Virus record (IMG/VR): IMGVR_UViG_3300030451_003020
Coordinates: 1 to 53,002 of that record
Origin: a virus
Reading direction: 5' to 3' (one strand)
Length of the DNA: 53,002 nt
The notes beneath the pieces were generated by a model, which saw nothing but the letters and a program-made list of their open reading frames with translations, had not been told where the DNA came from and searched no databases. Of the stretch, positions 24,959 through 32,583 are shown piece after piece. Both the position numbers and the translations under genes were made by a program. The stretch's first letter is position 1, and each line of letters begins with the position of its first letter.

Positions 24959-27252
24959 CGAATGGCACCAAGGTTAAAAAGAGAGACGGAAGAATTGAAC
25001 CTCTTGACCTAGAAAAGATGCATTTGATGGTTGAAGAGGCAACAAAGGGTCTTGCAGGGGTCTCTGCAAGTCAAGTTGAGATCCAGTCCGGTATTCAATT
25101 TTATGACGGAATTACCACTGCAGAAATCCAAGAAATTTTGATTCGTTCTGCCTCTGATCTGATTGATTTAGAGCATCCTAACTATCAGTTCGTAGCAGCA
25201 CGTCTTCTTTTGTTTAGTCTTCGCAAGAGTCTATATGGCAAGATAAGAGAACTTCCTCATTTAGAGGATCACATCATGGACTGCACCACTAAAGAAGTTT
25301 ATGATAAGGATATTTTTCTCAAGTATTCAAAGGAGGAAATTGATAAGGCAAATTCCATGATTGATCATGGTCGAGATTTTGACTTCACCTATGCTGGCTT
25401 ACGTCAAGTTGTAGATAAATATCTAGTACAGGACAGAAGTTGTGGAGGAGTCTATGAGACTCCACAATTCATGTATATTATGATTGCCCTCACAATCTTT
25501 GCTGAGTACCCAAAAGATACTCGCATGTCATACGTAAAGAGGTACTATGACGCAATCTCCAGACACCGACTCAACATTCCCACACCTATCATGGCGGGAG
25601 TGCGAACTCCACTTCGACAATTTGCTAGCTGTGTTCTTGTTGATGTTGATGACACCCTCGATAGTATCTTTAGCTCTGATATGGCAATTGGCAAATATGT
25701 TGCACAAAGAGCGGGAATCGGTATTAACGCGGGTAGAATCCGTGGTATCAACAGCAAGATCCGAGGCGGAGAGGTTCAACACACAGGTGTGGTCCCCTTC
25801 CTCAAAAAGTTTGAATCAACTGTGCGATGCTGCACACAAAACGGTATCCGAGGTGGGTCAGCGACTGTCCACTTTCCAATCTGGCATCAAGAAATAGAGG
25901 ACATTATCGTTCTTAAGAATAACAAAGGCACAGAAGACAATAGGGTTCGCAAACTTGACTATTCAATCCAGATTTCAAAACTTTTCTACGAACGTTTCAT
26001 TGCGGATGGAGAAATTAGCTTATTCTCACCGCATGACGTACCAGGTTTGTATGATGCTTTTGGTACTGATTCATTTGACGATCTCTATGTGGGTTATGAA
26101 TCAGATGAGTCTATTCCAAGAAAGACTATCGGAGCACAGAAACTCATTCTGGACCTCCTAAAAGAACGTGCAGAGACTGGTCGTGTCTATATCATGAATA
26201 TCGATCATTGTAATTCTCACTCTTCATTTAAGGATAAAGTAAACATGAGTAATCTCTGCCAGGAGATCACTCTTCCCACGGATCCTATCAATCATATTGA
26301 TGATGAGTATGGTGAGATTGCACTGTGTATCCTTTCTGCTATCAACGTTGGAAAAGTTCAATCTGATAAAGAACTAGAAAACCTCTGTGATCTATCGGTT
26401 CGTGGACTGGAAGAATTGATTGACTATCAAGAGTATCCTGTAAGGGCAGCAGAACGTGCTACAAAGGCACGGAGATCCCTTGGAATCGGTTTTATTGGTC
26501 TGGCACACTATCTTGCTAAACTTGGGTTTAATTATGATTCACAAGAGGCATGGGATGCAGTTCATGGACTCTCTGAATCTTTCCAGTATTACCTTCTGAA
26601 GTCTTCAAACGCATTGGCTAAAGAGAAAGGTTGGTGTGCAGACTTTGGTCGCACTAAGTATGCTGATGGAATCCTTCCCATCGATACATACAAGAAGGAT
26701 GTAGACGAAATTTCTCCACAGGAGTTAGAACATGATTGGGAGTCTCTTAGAGCATCTATCTCCGAATACGGTTTACGGCACTCAACACTGTCCGCACAGA
26801 TGCCATCGGAGAGCAGTTCCGTTGTGTCTAACGCAACAAATGGAATCGAACCACCTAGAGACTACCTGTCCGTTAAGAAGTCAAAAAAGGGGCCTCTTAA
26901 ACAGATTGTCCCTCAATATGGATCTCTTAAAAACAGTTATACGCTCCTTTGGGATATGGAGTCCAATCGTGGTTATATTAATGTTGTTGCTGTGATGCAG
27001 AAATTCTTTGACCAGGCAATTTCTGGTAACTGGAGTTACAATCCTGAGAGGTATCCTGATAATGAGGTTCCAGTGTCCACCATGGCACAAGACTTTTTGA
27101 CTACATATAAGTACGGTTGGAAAACCTCCTACTATCAAAATACTCATGATATGAAGAATGATGAGGTAGTAGAAGAAAAACCAAATTTAGATAACCTGTT
27201 AAACGAATTAGAACAAGCCGAGGAGGGAGAGTGTGAATCCTGTGCAGTTTAA
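24955..27252 (+). CDS. nrdA: Class Ia ribonucleotide reductase, large subunit
   Basis: NrdA reduces ribonucleotides to deoxyribonucleotides with NrdB. The N-terminal ATP-cone-like region (VKKRDGRIEPLDLEKM) is followed by the barrel with conserved FASCVLVDVDDTLDSIF, the active-site NLCQEITLP and ALCILSAIN. The C-terminus GECESCAV supplies the CxxC pair that passes electrons in. The length of 765 residues is complete, and no intein or split is present. nrdB starts 25 bases downstream of its stop. Confidence 0.96.
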   Translation: MTNGTKVKKRDGRIEPLDLEKMHLMVEEATKGLAGVSASQVEIQSGIQFYDGITTAEIQEILIRSASDLIDLEHPNYQFVAARLLLFSLRKSLYGKIRELPHLEDHIMDCTTKEVYDKDIFLKYSKEEIDKANSMIDHGRDFDFTYAGLRQVVDKYLVQDRSCGGVYETPQFMYIMIALTIFAEYPKDTRMSYVKRYYDAISRHRLNIPTPIMAGVRTPLRQFASCVLVDVDDTLDSIFSSDMAIGKYVAQRAGIGINAGRIRGINSKIRGGEVQHTGVVPFLKKFESTVRCCTQNGIRGGSATVHFPIWHQEIEDIIVLKNNKGTEDNRVRKLDYSIQISKLFYERFIADGEISLFSPHDVPGLYDAFGTDSFDDLYVGYESDESIPRKTIGAQKLILDLLKERAETGRVYIMNIDHCNSHSSFKDKVNMSNLCQEITLPTDPINHIDDEYGEIALCILSAINVGKVQSDKELENLCDLSVRGLEELIDYQEYPVRAAERATKARRSLGIGFIGLAHYLAKLGFNYDSQEAWDAVHGLSESFQYYLLKSSNALAKEKGWCADFGRTKYADGILPIDTYKKDVDEISPQELEHDWESLRASISEYGLRHSTLSAQMPSESSSVVSNATNGIEPPRDYLSVKKSKKGPLKQIVPQYGSLKNSYTLLWDMESNRGYINVVAVMQKFFDQAISGNWSYNPERYPDNEVPVSTMAQDFLTTYKYGWKTSYYQNTHDMKNDEVVEEKPNLDNLLNELEQAEEGECESCAV

Positions 27253-27277
27253 GATTTCATCCGTAGAGGATAACAAT

Positions 27278-28426
27278 ATGACTAAAGTTAAGGGCATGAC
27301 GGTCTTTAACACTGAACAAGTAAATACTAAAAAGCAACCAATGTTTTTTGGTCAACCTCTGGGAGTACAGAGGTATGATTCTTACAAATATCCAGTCTTC
27401 GATAAACTCACTACACAACAGTTGGGTTATTTCTGGAGACCAGAAGAAGTTTCACTGCAGAAGGACCGTGGGGATTATCAAACACTTCGTCCAGAACAAA
27501 AGCATATCTATACCTCTAACCTCAAGTACCAGATTATGCTTGACTCCATTCAAGGGCGTGGTCCTGGGATGGCTTTTATTCCTTACTGCAGCCTACCTGA
27601 ACTAGAGGCATGTATGGAGGTCTGGGGATTCATGGAAATGATCCATAGTCGTTCCTATACCTACATTATTAAGAATGTCTACAGTGACCCCTCAGAGGTC
27701 TTTGACAAGATCGTAACTGATGATCGCATTTTGGAACGTGCAAGCAGTGTTACAGCAGCATACGATGACTTTATTGGTAGTGCTCATCAGTATGACAATA
27801 GCACCATGTGGCAACTTGCTAATGAGGGTCATATTGCAGGTAAATTCGACCGTTATGAACTGAAACGTAAACTTTATAGAGCAGTTGCAAATGTCAACAT
27901 ACTGGAAGGAATCCGTTTTTATGTCTCTTTTGCTTGTAGTTTTGCTTTTGGTGAACTTAAACTCATGGAAGGTTCTGCCAAAATCATCTCCCTTATTGCA
28001 CGGGATGAGAACCAACACCTCGCCATCACTCAAAACATTTTGAACAAGTGGGCACAGGGTGATGATCCTGAAATGAAGAGGATTATGAAGGAAGAGGAGG
28101 AGTGGACTTATAAGGCATTTGACAATGCTGTCAACGAAGAGAAACGTTGGGCAGACTATCTGTTCAAAGATGGATCGATGATTGGTCTAAATGACAAACT
28201 CCTACAGCAATATGTTGAGTGGATTGCCAATCGTCGATTGGTAGCAATCGGATTGAAGAGACAGTATGATGTTCCTGCTAAGAACAACCCACTGCCCTGG
28301 ACACAGCACTGGATCTCTTCTAAGGGTCTTCAGGTAGCACCGCAAGAGACAGAAGTTGAGTCTTATGTGGTTGGTGGTATTAAGCAAGATGTGAAAAAAG
28401 ACACATTCAGTGGTTTTCAACTCTGA
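27278..28426 (+). CDS. nrdB: Class Ia ribonucleotide reductase, small subunit
   Basis: NrdB carries the diiron-tyrosyl radical. Conserved segments include ACMEVWGFMEMIHSRSY, EGIRFYVSFACSFAF and IARDENQHLAIT, containing metal-binding Glu and His residues. ATG 27278, with TAGAGGA about eight bases upstream, gives 382 residues; the longer GTG frame from 27233 overlaps nrdA and lacks family support. A hairpin and a small gene follow. Confidence 0.94.
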   Translation: MTKVKGMTVFNTEQVNTKKQPMFFGQPLGVQRYDSYKYPVFDKLTTQQLGYFWRPEEVSLQKDRGDYQTLRPEQKHIYTSNLKYQIMLDSIQGRGPGMAFIPYCSLPELEACMEVWGFMEMIHSRSYTYIIKNVYSDPSEVFDKIVTDDRILERASSVTAAYDDFIGSAHQYDNSTMWQLANEGHIAGKFDRYELKRKLYRAVANVNILEGIRFYVSFACSFAFGELKLMEGSAKIISLIARDENQHLAITQNILNKWAQGDDPEMKRIMKEEEEWTYKAFDNAVNEEKRWADYLFKDGSMIGLNDKLLQQYVEWIANRRLVAIGLKRQYDVPAKNNPLPWTQHWISSKGLQVAPQETEVESYVVGGIKQDVKKDTFSGFQL

Positions 28427-28438
28427 TTTTTGCTTAAA

Positions 28439-28460
28439 TAGGGGGAGACGCATCCCCCTA
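28439..28460 (+). other. Hairpin abutting the next start codon
   Basis: Perfect eight-base arms TAGGGGGA and TCCCCCTA with a six-base loop end exactly before ATG 28461. No T-run follows, so this is not a classical terminator. It hides the only ribosome-site-like sequence (GGGGGAG) and could limit initiation. Confidence 0.65.
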
Positions 28461-28622
28461 ATGCCAAGAAATCAAATTTCTGCAATTGAATTTAAGACAA
28501 GAGTTCTAAAGATAAAGAATGAACTCTTTTGGGAGGAACACCAATACAGTGAAGAATCTAGAAACCTAGCACATAAATATCTCAATATGGTGCTGGACGC
28601 AATTGATGAGTATCGATTATGA
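28461..28622 (+). CDS. Small hypothetical protein (53 aa)
   Basis: The start codon directly follows a hairpin, and the end overlaps the endonuclease-like gene by 17 bases. The product MPRNQISAIEFKTRV and onwards is one charged helical unit. No family is recognised. Confidence 0.65.
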   Translation: MPRNQISAIEFKTRVLKIKNELFWEEHQYSEESRNLAHKYLNMVLDAIDEYRL

Positions 28623-29040
28623 AAATCCATGGAGATATGGTGAGAGACCTTTTACTAGTGACGATATTCACGACTTTTATGGTTTTGTGTATAACATTAC
28701 CAATCTCACCAACCAACGACAATACATTGGGCGAAAGTATTTTTGGAGTCATCGAAAACCTCCGGGGAAGAAACGCCGAGTAAAAAAAGAATCTGATTGG
28801 AAAAAGTATTATGGGTCTTGTCCAGAACTTAGGGAAGATATTGAAAGAATCGGCAAACATAATTTTAGTAGGACTATCCTCAGCCTTCATAAAACAGCTG
28901 GCAAAACAAACTTTGAAGAGACGAGACAACTCTTCATCCACGGAGTCCTCACCGAATCCCTTGACACAGGAGGACCTGCATACTACAATAGTAACATCCT
29001 CAGCAGGTACTTCCGAAAAGACTACTATGATGGAGACTGA
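28606..29040 (+). CDS. GIY-YIG-like endonuclease (SegE-type)
   Basis: The N-terminal pattern YGFVYNITNLTNQRQYIGRKYF corresponds, in pieces, to the GIY...YIG motif (here GFVY and YIG) with the catalytic Arg in GRKY and the acidic residue in NFEETR. Between them ESDWKKYYGSC is typical of the phage Seg-like subgroup. Such enzymes are often mobile, but this one is not inside an intron or another gene. The length is 144 residues. Start ATG 28606 was chosen over the TTG three bases upstream. Confidence 0.8.
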   Translation: MSIDYENPWRYGERPFTSDDIHDFYGFVYNITNLTNQRQYIGRKYFWSHRKPPGKKRRVKKESDWKKYYGSCPELREDIERIGKHNFSRTILSLHKTAGKTNFEETRQLFIHGVLTESLDTGGPAYYNSNILSRYFRKDYYDGD

Positions 29041-29257
29041 AGAAATCGTTGCCGACGTTCGACAGTGGGCAATCAATAAAGTTCAAGAGTACAATGGTAA
29101 AGGTATAGAAAGAATTTATGATCAATTTGCAATCATGGCAGAGTTTGATGAATGGTTTGATCCCAAAGAAGATTTAGAGGTTGTATCACTTGACGAAATC
29201 TCAAGAGAGCAGTATGATGACTTTGTTGATTATTCAGACGGTATCGAAAGAGCATAA
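29027..29257 (+). CDS. Small acidic hypothetical protein (76 aa)
   Basis: The gene starts at the end of the endonuclease-like gene (ATGA with two adjacent Met codons, 29027 or 29030). The protein is acidic and helical (VADVRQWAINKVQEY and ISREQYDDFVDY). No function is recognised. It ends 56 bases before the tRNA group. Confidence 0.68.
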   Translation: MMETEEIVADVRQWAINKVQEYNGKGIERIYDQFAIMAEFDEWFDPKEDLEVVSLDEISREQYDDFVDYSDGIERA

Positions 29258-29275
29258 TCAACTGCGGTAATCCCC

Positions 29276-29312
29276 TTAGTGGTTCAGGATTAGCGGCGAT
29301 AGGAACCACTAA
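29276..29312 (+). other. Hairpin directly before tRNA-Arg
   Basis: Perfect ten-base arms TTAGTGGTTC and GAACCACTAA around a 17-base loop end one base before tRNA-Arg. It could guide tRNA processing or shield the 5' end; no T-run follows. Confidence 0.55.
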
Positions 29313-29313
29313 T

Positions 29314-29387
29314 GACTCAGTAGCTCAGCTGGATAGAGCAACTGCCTTCTAAGCAGTCGGTCATAGGTTCAAATCCTATCTGAGTCG
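29314..29387 (+). tRNA. tRNA-Arg (anticodon TCT)
   Basis: Acceptor GACTCAG/CTGAGTC is perfectly paired, the anticodon stem ACTGC/GCAGT has loop CTTCTAA, and the T-arm is ATAGG-TTCAAAT-CCTAT. Discriminator G, no encoded CCA. It reads AGA codons, which are frequent in the phage. Confidence 0.94.
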
Positions 29388-29440
29388 CTGGGCATTGGGA
29401 GAGACCACCACCACCTCCTCTCTCATGTAAGACCCGACCC

Positions 29441-29512
29441 GCGGAGTTAGTTCAGCGGTAGAACGCTATCCTTCCAAGTTAGATGTCGTCGGTTCGATTC
29501 CGATACTCCGCT
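29441..29512 (+). tRNA. tRNA-Gly (anticodon TCC)
   Basis: Acceptor GCGGAGT/ACTCCGC is perfect and the T-arm is TCGG-TTCGATT-CCGA. The anticodon stem CTATC/GTTAG has one U-U mismatch; loop CTTCCAA. Discriminator T, no encoded CCA. Confidence 0.9.
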
Positions 29513-29528
29513 TTCCTTCTTTAGGAAC

Positions 29529-29696
29529 ATGAAACCAGTTGAAATTCTTCTGCTTATCTCAGAGCTAGAAGGTTCTTATCAACACACAAAGAAACTTGGT
29601 TTTGATCAAGACTGCGCTATTCTCCGTGCTATGTGTGATAAGTATTACAAACTGTATTTCAAACTAAAGAAGGAACAACCAGATAATCCTCAATAG
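29529..29696 (+). CDS. Small hypothetical protein (55 aa) overlapping tRNA-Asn
   Basis: ATG 29529 has TTTAGGA upstream. The product MKPVEILLLISELEGSY and onwards is helical and charged, with a Cys and a run of Tyr/Lys near the end. The stop TAG (29694-29696) lies at positions 8-10 of the tRNA-Asn gene, so the CDS covers the tRNA 5' acceptor strand. No family is recognised. Confidence 0.68.
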   Translation: MKPVEILLLISELEGSYQHTKKLGFDQDCAILRAMCDKYYKLYFKLKKEQPDNPQ

Positions 29697-29759
29697 CTCA
29701 GTTGGCAGAGCGTCTGACTGTTAATCAGAATGTCCCTGGTTCAAGCCCAGGTTGAGGAG
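29687..29759 (+). tRNA. tRNA-Asn (anticodon GTT)
   Basis: Acceptor TCCTCAA/TTGAGGA, anticodon stem CTGA/TCAG with loop CTGTTAA, T-arm CCTGG-TTCAAGC-CCAGG, discriminator G. Its first ten bases also encode the end of the preceding small gene. Confidence 0.93.
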
Positions 29760-29762
29760 TCT

Positions 29763-29834
29763 GCTTGAATAGCTCAGCGGTAGAGCATCTCCTTTACACG
29801 GAGGCGGTCGGGGGTTCGATCCCCTCTTCAAGCA
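29763..29834 (+). tRNA. tRNA-Val (anticodon TAC)
   Basis: Acceptor GCTTGAA/TTCAAGC, anticodon stem CTCC/GGAG with loop TTTACAC, T-arm GGGGG-TTCGATC-CCCTC (one mismatch at the base), discriminator A. It lies three bases after tRNA-Asn, so the two probably share a transcript. Confidence 0.93.
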
Positions 29835-29849
29835 TATAATTTTTTGATT

Positions 29850-30410
29850 ATGGAATATATTTTTCAGTCAAACTTTTTGATTAAGTTTAAGCACCCAGAT
29901 GCTGATAAGTTTATTTCGGAACTTGAAAGAGTTACTCTTGACACTGTGGATGATTATACGTGGTCTTGGGGTGATTATTGTAAAGTTGATAGAGTAGTTT
30001 TAAGTGGTATGGATTTGGGAAAATATTTTCGTCCCATCATGAATCGTATTGGAAAAGAATTAAATTATTCTGGTGGAATGGGAATGGACATTCCTTGGCT
30101 AAACTTTTATAAAAAGCATGGATTTCAAGAGGTTCATGATCATTACCCTGCTGATCTTGCAATGGTATTCTTTGTAAATGAAGGAAAAGATTTTTCAGGA
30201 TTTTATGTCAAAGATAGAAACAATACAAATGTAAGTATGAATCTTACAAAAGTGCTTAATCAATTCAATGGTTATGATAATTCATCTTTTCTGAATGTAT
30301 CTGCTGGAGATGTTTTAATATTTCCTGGTAATATGCTTCATGGAGTATCAGCACATGGTTCTGATATCATGAGAAAGACACTTTCAACTAATATTTACTT
30401 TAATAAATAA
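29850..30410 (+). CDS. 2-oxoglutarate/Fe(II) oxygenase-like protein (186 aa)
   Basis: The iron-site pattern is HDH ([15 protein letters not shown]) in the middle and MLHGVSAH near the end, with a distal Arg in MRKTLSTN and a final YFN. This fits the 2OG-FeII_Oxy_5-like proteins common in cyanophages. The substrate is unknown; the family often acts on proteins or small metabolites. ATG 29850 is preferred to the TTG at 29844. A TATAAT box (29835-29840) overlaps the end of tRNA-Val and is too close to serve this start well. Confidence 0.75.
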   Translation: MEYIFQSNFLIKFKHPDADKFISELERVTLDTVDDYTWSWGDYCKVDRVVLSGMDLGKYFRPIMNRIGKELNYSGGMGMDIPWLNFYKKHGFQEVHDHYPADLAMVFFVNEGKDFSGFYVKDRNNTNVSMNLTKVLNQFNGYDNSSFLNVSAGDVLIFPGNMLHGVSAHGSDIMRKTLSTNIYFNK

Positions 30411-30429
30411 ATCACTTAAATCCTGTATC

Positions 30430-30678
30430 ATGATTACCGTAAGATGCAAAGAATGCGGAACAGAACTAACAAGCACTAGTAAAGTTCAGTTCTGTGGTTG
30501 TTCCAACCAAATGAGAGTTGTGGACAATAAAGTTGGTGCTGTTGACTTAGATAAAGTCGTAATGGTATCAAATAAAATAGAGAATAAGATTGATAGTCAT
30601 TTCTCTAGATCGGAACTTCTCTATCAAGAGGAGAGACGTAGACGCAAGGTTCGTAGACTGGACTTTGAAGTCAAATAG
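30430..30678 (+). CDS. Small zinc-ribbon-like protein (82 aa)
   Basis: The N-terminal CKECGTELTSTSKVQFCGC supplies four cysteines (CxxC and CxC) that could bind zinc. The C-terminal half is a charged helix rich in Arg (EERRRRKVRRLDF). It resembles small cyanophage proteins of unknown role, perhaps nucleic-acid binding. The last base of its stop is the first base of tRNA-Ser. Confidence 0.75.
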   Translation: MITVRCKECGTELTSTSKVQFCGCSNQMRVVDNKVGAVDLDKVVMVSNKIENKIDSHFSRSELLYQEERRRRKVRRLDFEVK

Positions 30679-30764
30679 GAAGAGTGGTCGAGTGGTTTAT
30701 GGCACTGGTCTTGAAAACCAGCGAGGGTGCAAGTCCTCCGTGGGTTCAAATCCCACCTCTTCCG
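30678..30764 (+). tRNA. tRNA-Ser (anticodon TGA)
   Basis: A class II tRNA with a long variable arm: acceptor GGAAGAG/CTCTTCC, anticodon stem CTGGT/ACCAG with loop CTTGAAA, T-arm GTGGG-TTCAAAT-CCCAC, discriminator G. Confidence 0.94.
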
Positions 30765-30833
30765 TTAAGAAACACAAACATTTAGAAACAGTTAAATCTG
30801 TAAATAGTATCATACTGTTACACACTAAGAAAA

Positions 30834-31088
30834 ATGCCATCTAATGACCAACAATCTTTGTCATTGGAAACAAGAACGTGTCCAAAATGTCAAGCAACAT
30901 GGATAAACGGACAGCATTATTGGTACACCGGTAAGACTGGAAATGAAATGGATCTTGCTGGATTAGTCTGTAATAATCATGGTGATGAAACCTGCATAAA
31001 TCCTTGCAAAGGTGAAGAAGGTGGAGTAACATGGGAAGACAGAATGAAAATCTTGGTGAAGTTAGAAAATGAGTCACAGGATGGATGA
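30834..31088 (+). CDS. Small cysteine-rich protein (84 aa)
   Basis: CPKC near residue 16 is followed by LVCNNHGDETC and NPCKG, giving up to five Cys and two His that could bind zinc or iron. The centre is aromatic (HYWYTGKTG). No known family. It overlaps the next gene by 20 bases and starts a run of small genes leading to PTOX. Confidence 0.7.
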   Translation: MPSNDQQSLSLETRTCPKCQATWINGQHYWYTGKTGNEMDLAGLVCNNHGDETCINPCKGEEGGVTWEDRMKILVKLENESQDG

Positions 31089-31287
31089 AATCAAACCTGC
31101 TCATTACATCACAAAAGAAGAGTGTCAGATGATGATTGATGATGCTATACGAAAACACAATCGTAATGCTTCAATTATTAGTTTCTGTGTTGGTTGGGTT
31201 GTTCTTGCACTTTTCTCTGAAGGTCTTCTTAGACTTATTGGAGTAATACCACCACTTTTCCCATGGCTACACATCACATTGAAGTAA
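31069..31287 (+). CDS. Small membrane protein (72 aa)
   Basis: A soluble N-terminal part with a helical KEECQMMIDDAI stretch is followed by a hydrophobic region from about residue 34 to 68 (SIISFCVGWVVLALF, LIGVIPPLF), one or two membrane spans. A second ATG at 31081 is a possible start. It overlaps the next membrane-protein gene by 25 bases. No family is recognised. Confidence 0.65.
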   Translation: MSHRMDEIKPAHYITKEECQMMIDDAIRKHNRNASIISFCVGWVVLALFSEGLLRLIGVIPPLFPWLHITLK

Positions 31288-31445
31288 TCGGAATAGTTTT
31301 ACTTTTAGTATTTGCTGCCACGATGTTTTATCAGGGAACCATGATATTACATCAAAAACAAGGTTATTCACAAAAATATATAAAGAGAGACCTTGAGAGA
31401 ATGCGTCTAAGGGTCGAAGAGGTGATAAAAAATGCAAAAAATTAA
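31263..31445 (+). CDS. Small single-span membrane protein (60 aa)
   Basis: One membrane span at about residues 7-28 (VIGIVLLLVFAATMFYQG) is followed by a basic helical tail (SQKYIKRDLERMRLRVEEV). The tail would face the cytoplasm by the positive-inside rule. It overlaps the PTOX start by 14 bases. Its role is unknown; position suggests a link to PTOX. Confidence 0.68.
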   Translation: MATHHIEVIGIVLLLVFAATMFYQGTMILHQKQGYSQKYIKRDLERMRLRVEEVIKNAKN

Positions 31446-31935
31446 CTCACTGTTTTTAAATTTCACAGTTTCAATTATCGATTATCTTTACAGAGGGAGG
31501 GACTTTCAACGTTTTTGGGTGCTTGAAGAGATTGCAAGAGCACCTTATTTTGCATTTTTGAGTGTGTTACATTTACGTGAATCTTTAGGTTTACGAGGTG
31601 CCTGGCATTTATACTTAATGAAGGAACACTTCGGGCAGACAGTTAATGAGACAGAGCATTTGGAGTATATGGAAAGTCGGGGTGGTAATCGTTATTGGAT
31701 TGATCGTTTTGTTGCCAGACACCTCGTACTCCTCTACTATTGGGTCAACGTGGTTTATTATTGGGTGGCTCCTCGCTCTGCATACCATCTGTCATATGAA
31801 ATAGAACTTCATGCCGCAGAAACTTATGAAAAGTATCTTAATATACACCCAAATGATGATGATATTGTTAGAATTATGAATGATGAAATATTGCACTCTC
31901 AAGAACTACATAATGCAATAGAGATAATCAAATGA
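31432..31935 (+). CDS. ptox: Plastoquinol terminal oxidase (PTOX, alternative-oxidase family)
   Basis: PTOX transfers electrons from plastoquinol to oxygen at the thylakoid membrane, relieving over-reduction and saving photosystem II; cyanophage copies are known. The diiron ligands are visible in order: LEEIARAPYF, MKEHF and NETEHLEYM, then SYEIELHAAETY and NDEILHSQELHNA. The length of 167 residues is short against plant enzymes but contains all four helices. Hydrophobic membrane-docking patches (ARHLVLLYYWVNVVYYW) are present. It lies upstream of gnd and zwf. Confidence 0.9.
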   Translation: MQKINSLFLNFTVSIIDYLYRGRDFQRFWVLEEIARAPYFAFLSVLHLRESLGLRGAWHLYLMKEHFGQTVNETEHLEYMESRGGNRYWIDRFVARHLVLLYYWVNVVYYWVAPRSAYHLSYEIELHAAETYEKYLNIHPNDDDIVRIMNDEILHSQELHNAIEIIK

Positions 31936-32015
31936 CAGTTTTGTATGCATTTGCACTTATTACATTGCTAACTATTGGGATGCAATTAACATGGCCAGGG
32001 AGATACCGAGGTTAA
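31932..32015 (+). CDS. Tiny single-span membrane peptide (27 aa)
   Basis: ATG overlaps the PTOX stop (ATGA) and the stop is one base from the next start. The peptide is essentially one hydrophobic span (YAFALITLLTIGMQL) with a short WPGRYRG tail, like small subunits of photosynthetic complexes. Identity cannot be assigned from 27 residues. The tight fit between two genes is the main evidence. Confidence 0.55.
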   Translation: MTVLYAFALITLLTIGMQLTWPGRYRG

Positions 32016-32016
32016 C

Positions 32017-32253
32017 ATGTCAAAGAAAACCGAGGAAGAAAGAAAAAAAGTAGTAGAGAAGATCTCTAAACACATTCATCCACATGATGATGAACCTGAT
32101 CCTACTGCACACATGGGGAACTATAATTTTCCTCAAATGCTTTTTGCTTTCTGCCTTGGTTTTTGCACTATGTTTGTTTTATCAGTCGATACAATAAACG
32201 ATTTTAAAGGATGCCCATTACCAGAGTATTTTCAAAAAGAGGTTCAAGGATGA
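32017..32253 (+). CDS. Small single-span membrane protein (78 aa)
   Basis: A charged N-terminal half (EEERKKVVEKISKHI, His- and Asp-rich) precedes one span at about residues 39-59 (MLFAFCLGFCTMFVLSV). The next gene starts in its stop (ATGA). No family is recognised. Confidence 0.68.
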   Translation: MSKKTEEERKKVVEKISKHIHPHDDEPDPTAHMGNYNFPQMLFAFCLGFCTMFVLSVDTINDFKGCPLPEYFQKEVQG

Positions 32254-32462
32254 AGTATCAACTAACACTTGTACTTTGTTTTGCACCTCTTGCGATTATC
32301 TACATAGTGTTAAAACTAGCAGTATGGATGTCCGCTGTAAATTCCGAATCGGATTATGTTAAACAAGAACCTTTTCGTAAACGAGGACCCTATGTGGCAG
32401 ACGCATATGCAGACGTTGATGAGGAGGAAGAGGAATATGGAGATCGCACAGATTTTAAATGA
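32250..32462 (+). CDS. Small single-span membrane protein with acidic tail (70 aa)
   Basis: An N-terminal span (LTLVLCFAPLAIIYIVLKLAVWM, residues 5-27, in part) is followed by a strongly acidic tail (DVDEEEEEYGD). The start at 32250 forms an ATGA junction; the upstream frame from 32211 has no ATG. Function is unknown. Confidence 0.68.
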   Translation: MKYQLTLVLCFAPLAIIYIVLKLAVWMSAVNSESDYVKQEPFRKRGPYVADAYADVDEEEEEYGDRTDFK

Positions 32463-32583
32463 TGCCATATGTGAGTATTATTCTGATGAAGATCTTCCAG
32501 TTCCAGATTGGAAATTAAAAAAAGATCCACAATGGTGGATTGATTATCTAAAAGAATTAAACATTGACCCTAGAAACCCATGA
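32437..32583 (+). CDS. Small hypothetical protein (48 aa)
   Basis: ATG 32437 has GAGGAAGAGG directly upstream. The product contains EYYSDEDLPVPDW and a PQWWIDYLKELNI helix, an aromatic acidic peptide. It overlaps the previous gene by 26 bases and gnd by four (ATGA), so it is probably translated just before gnd. Confidence 0.62.
   Translation: MEIAQILNDAICEYYSDEDLPVPDWKLKKDPQWWIDYLKELNIDPRNP

Noticed and set aside
29314-29834. tRNA group as a phage integration (att) site
   Set aside because: No integrase gene and no repeated tRNA 3' end are present; a lytic T4-like phage is expected to lack one.
31932-32015. Naming the 27-residue peptide as a specific photosystem or cytochrome subunit
   Set aside because: It is too short and too general in sequence; no motif singles out one subunit.
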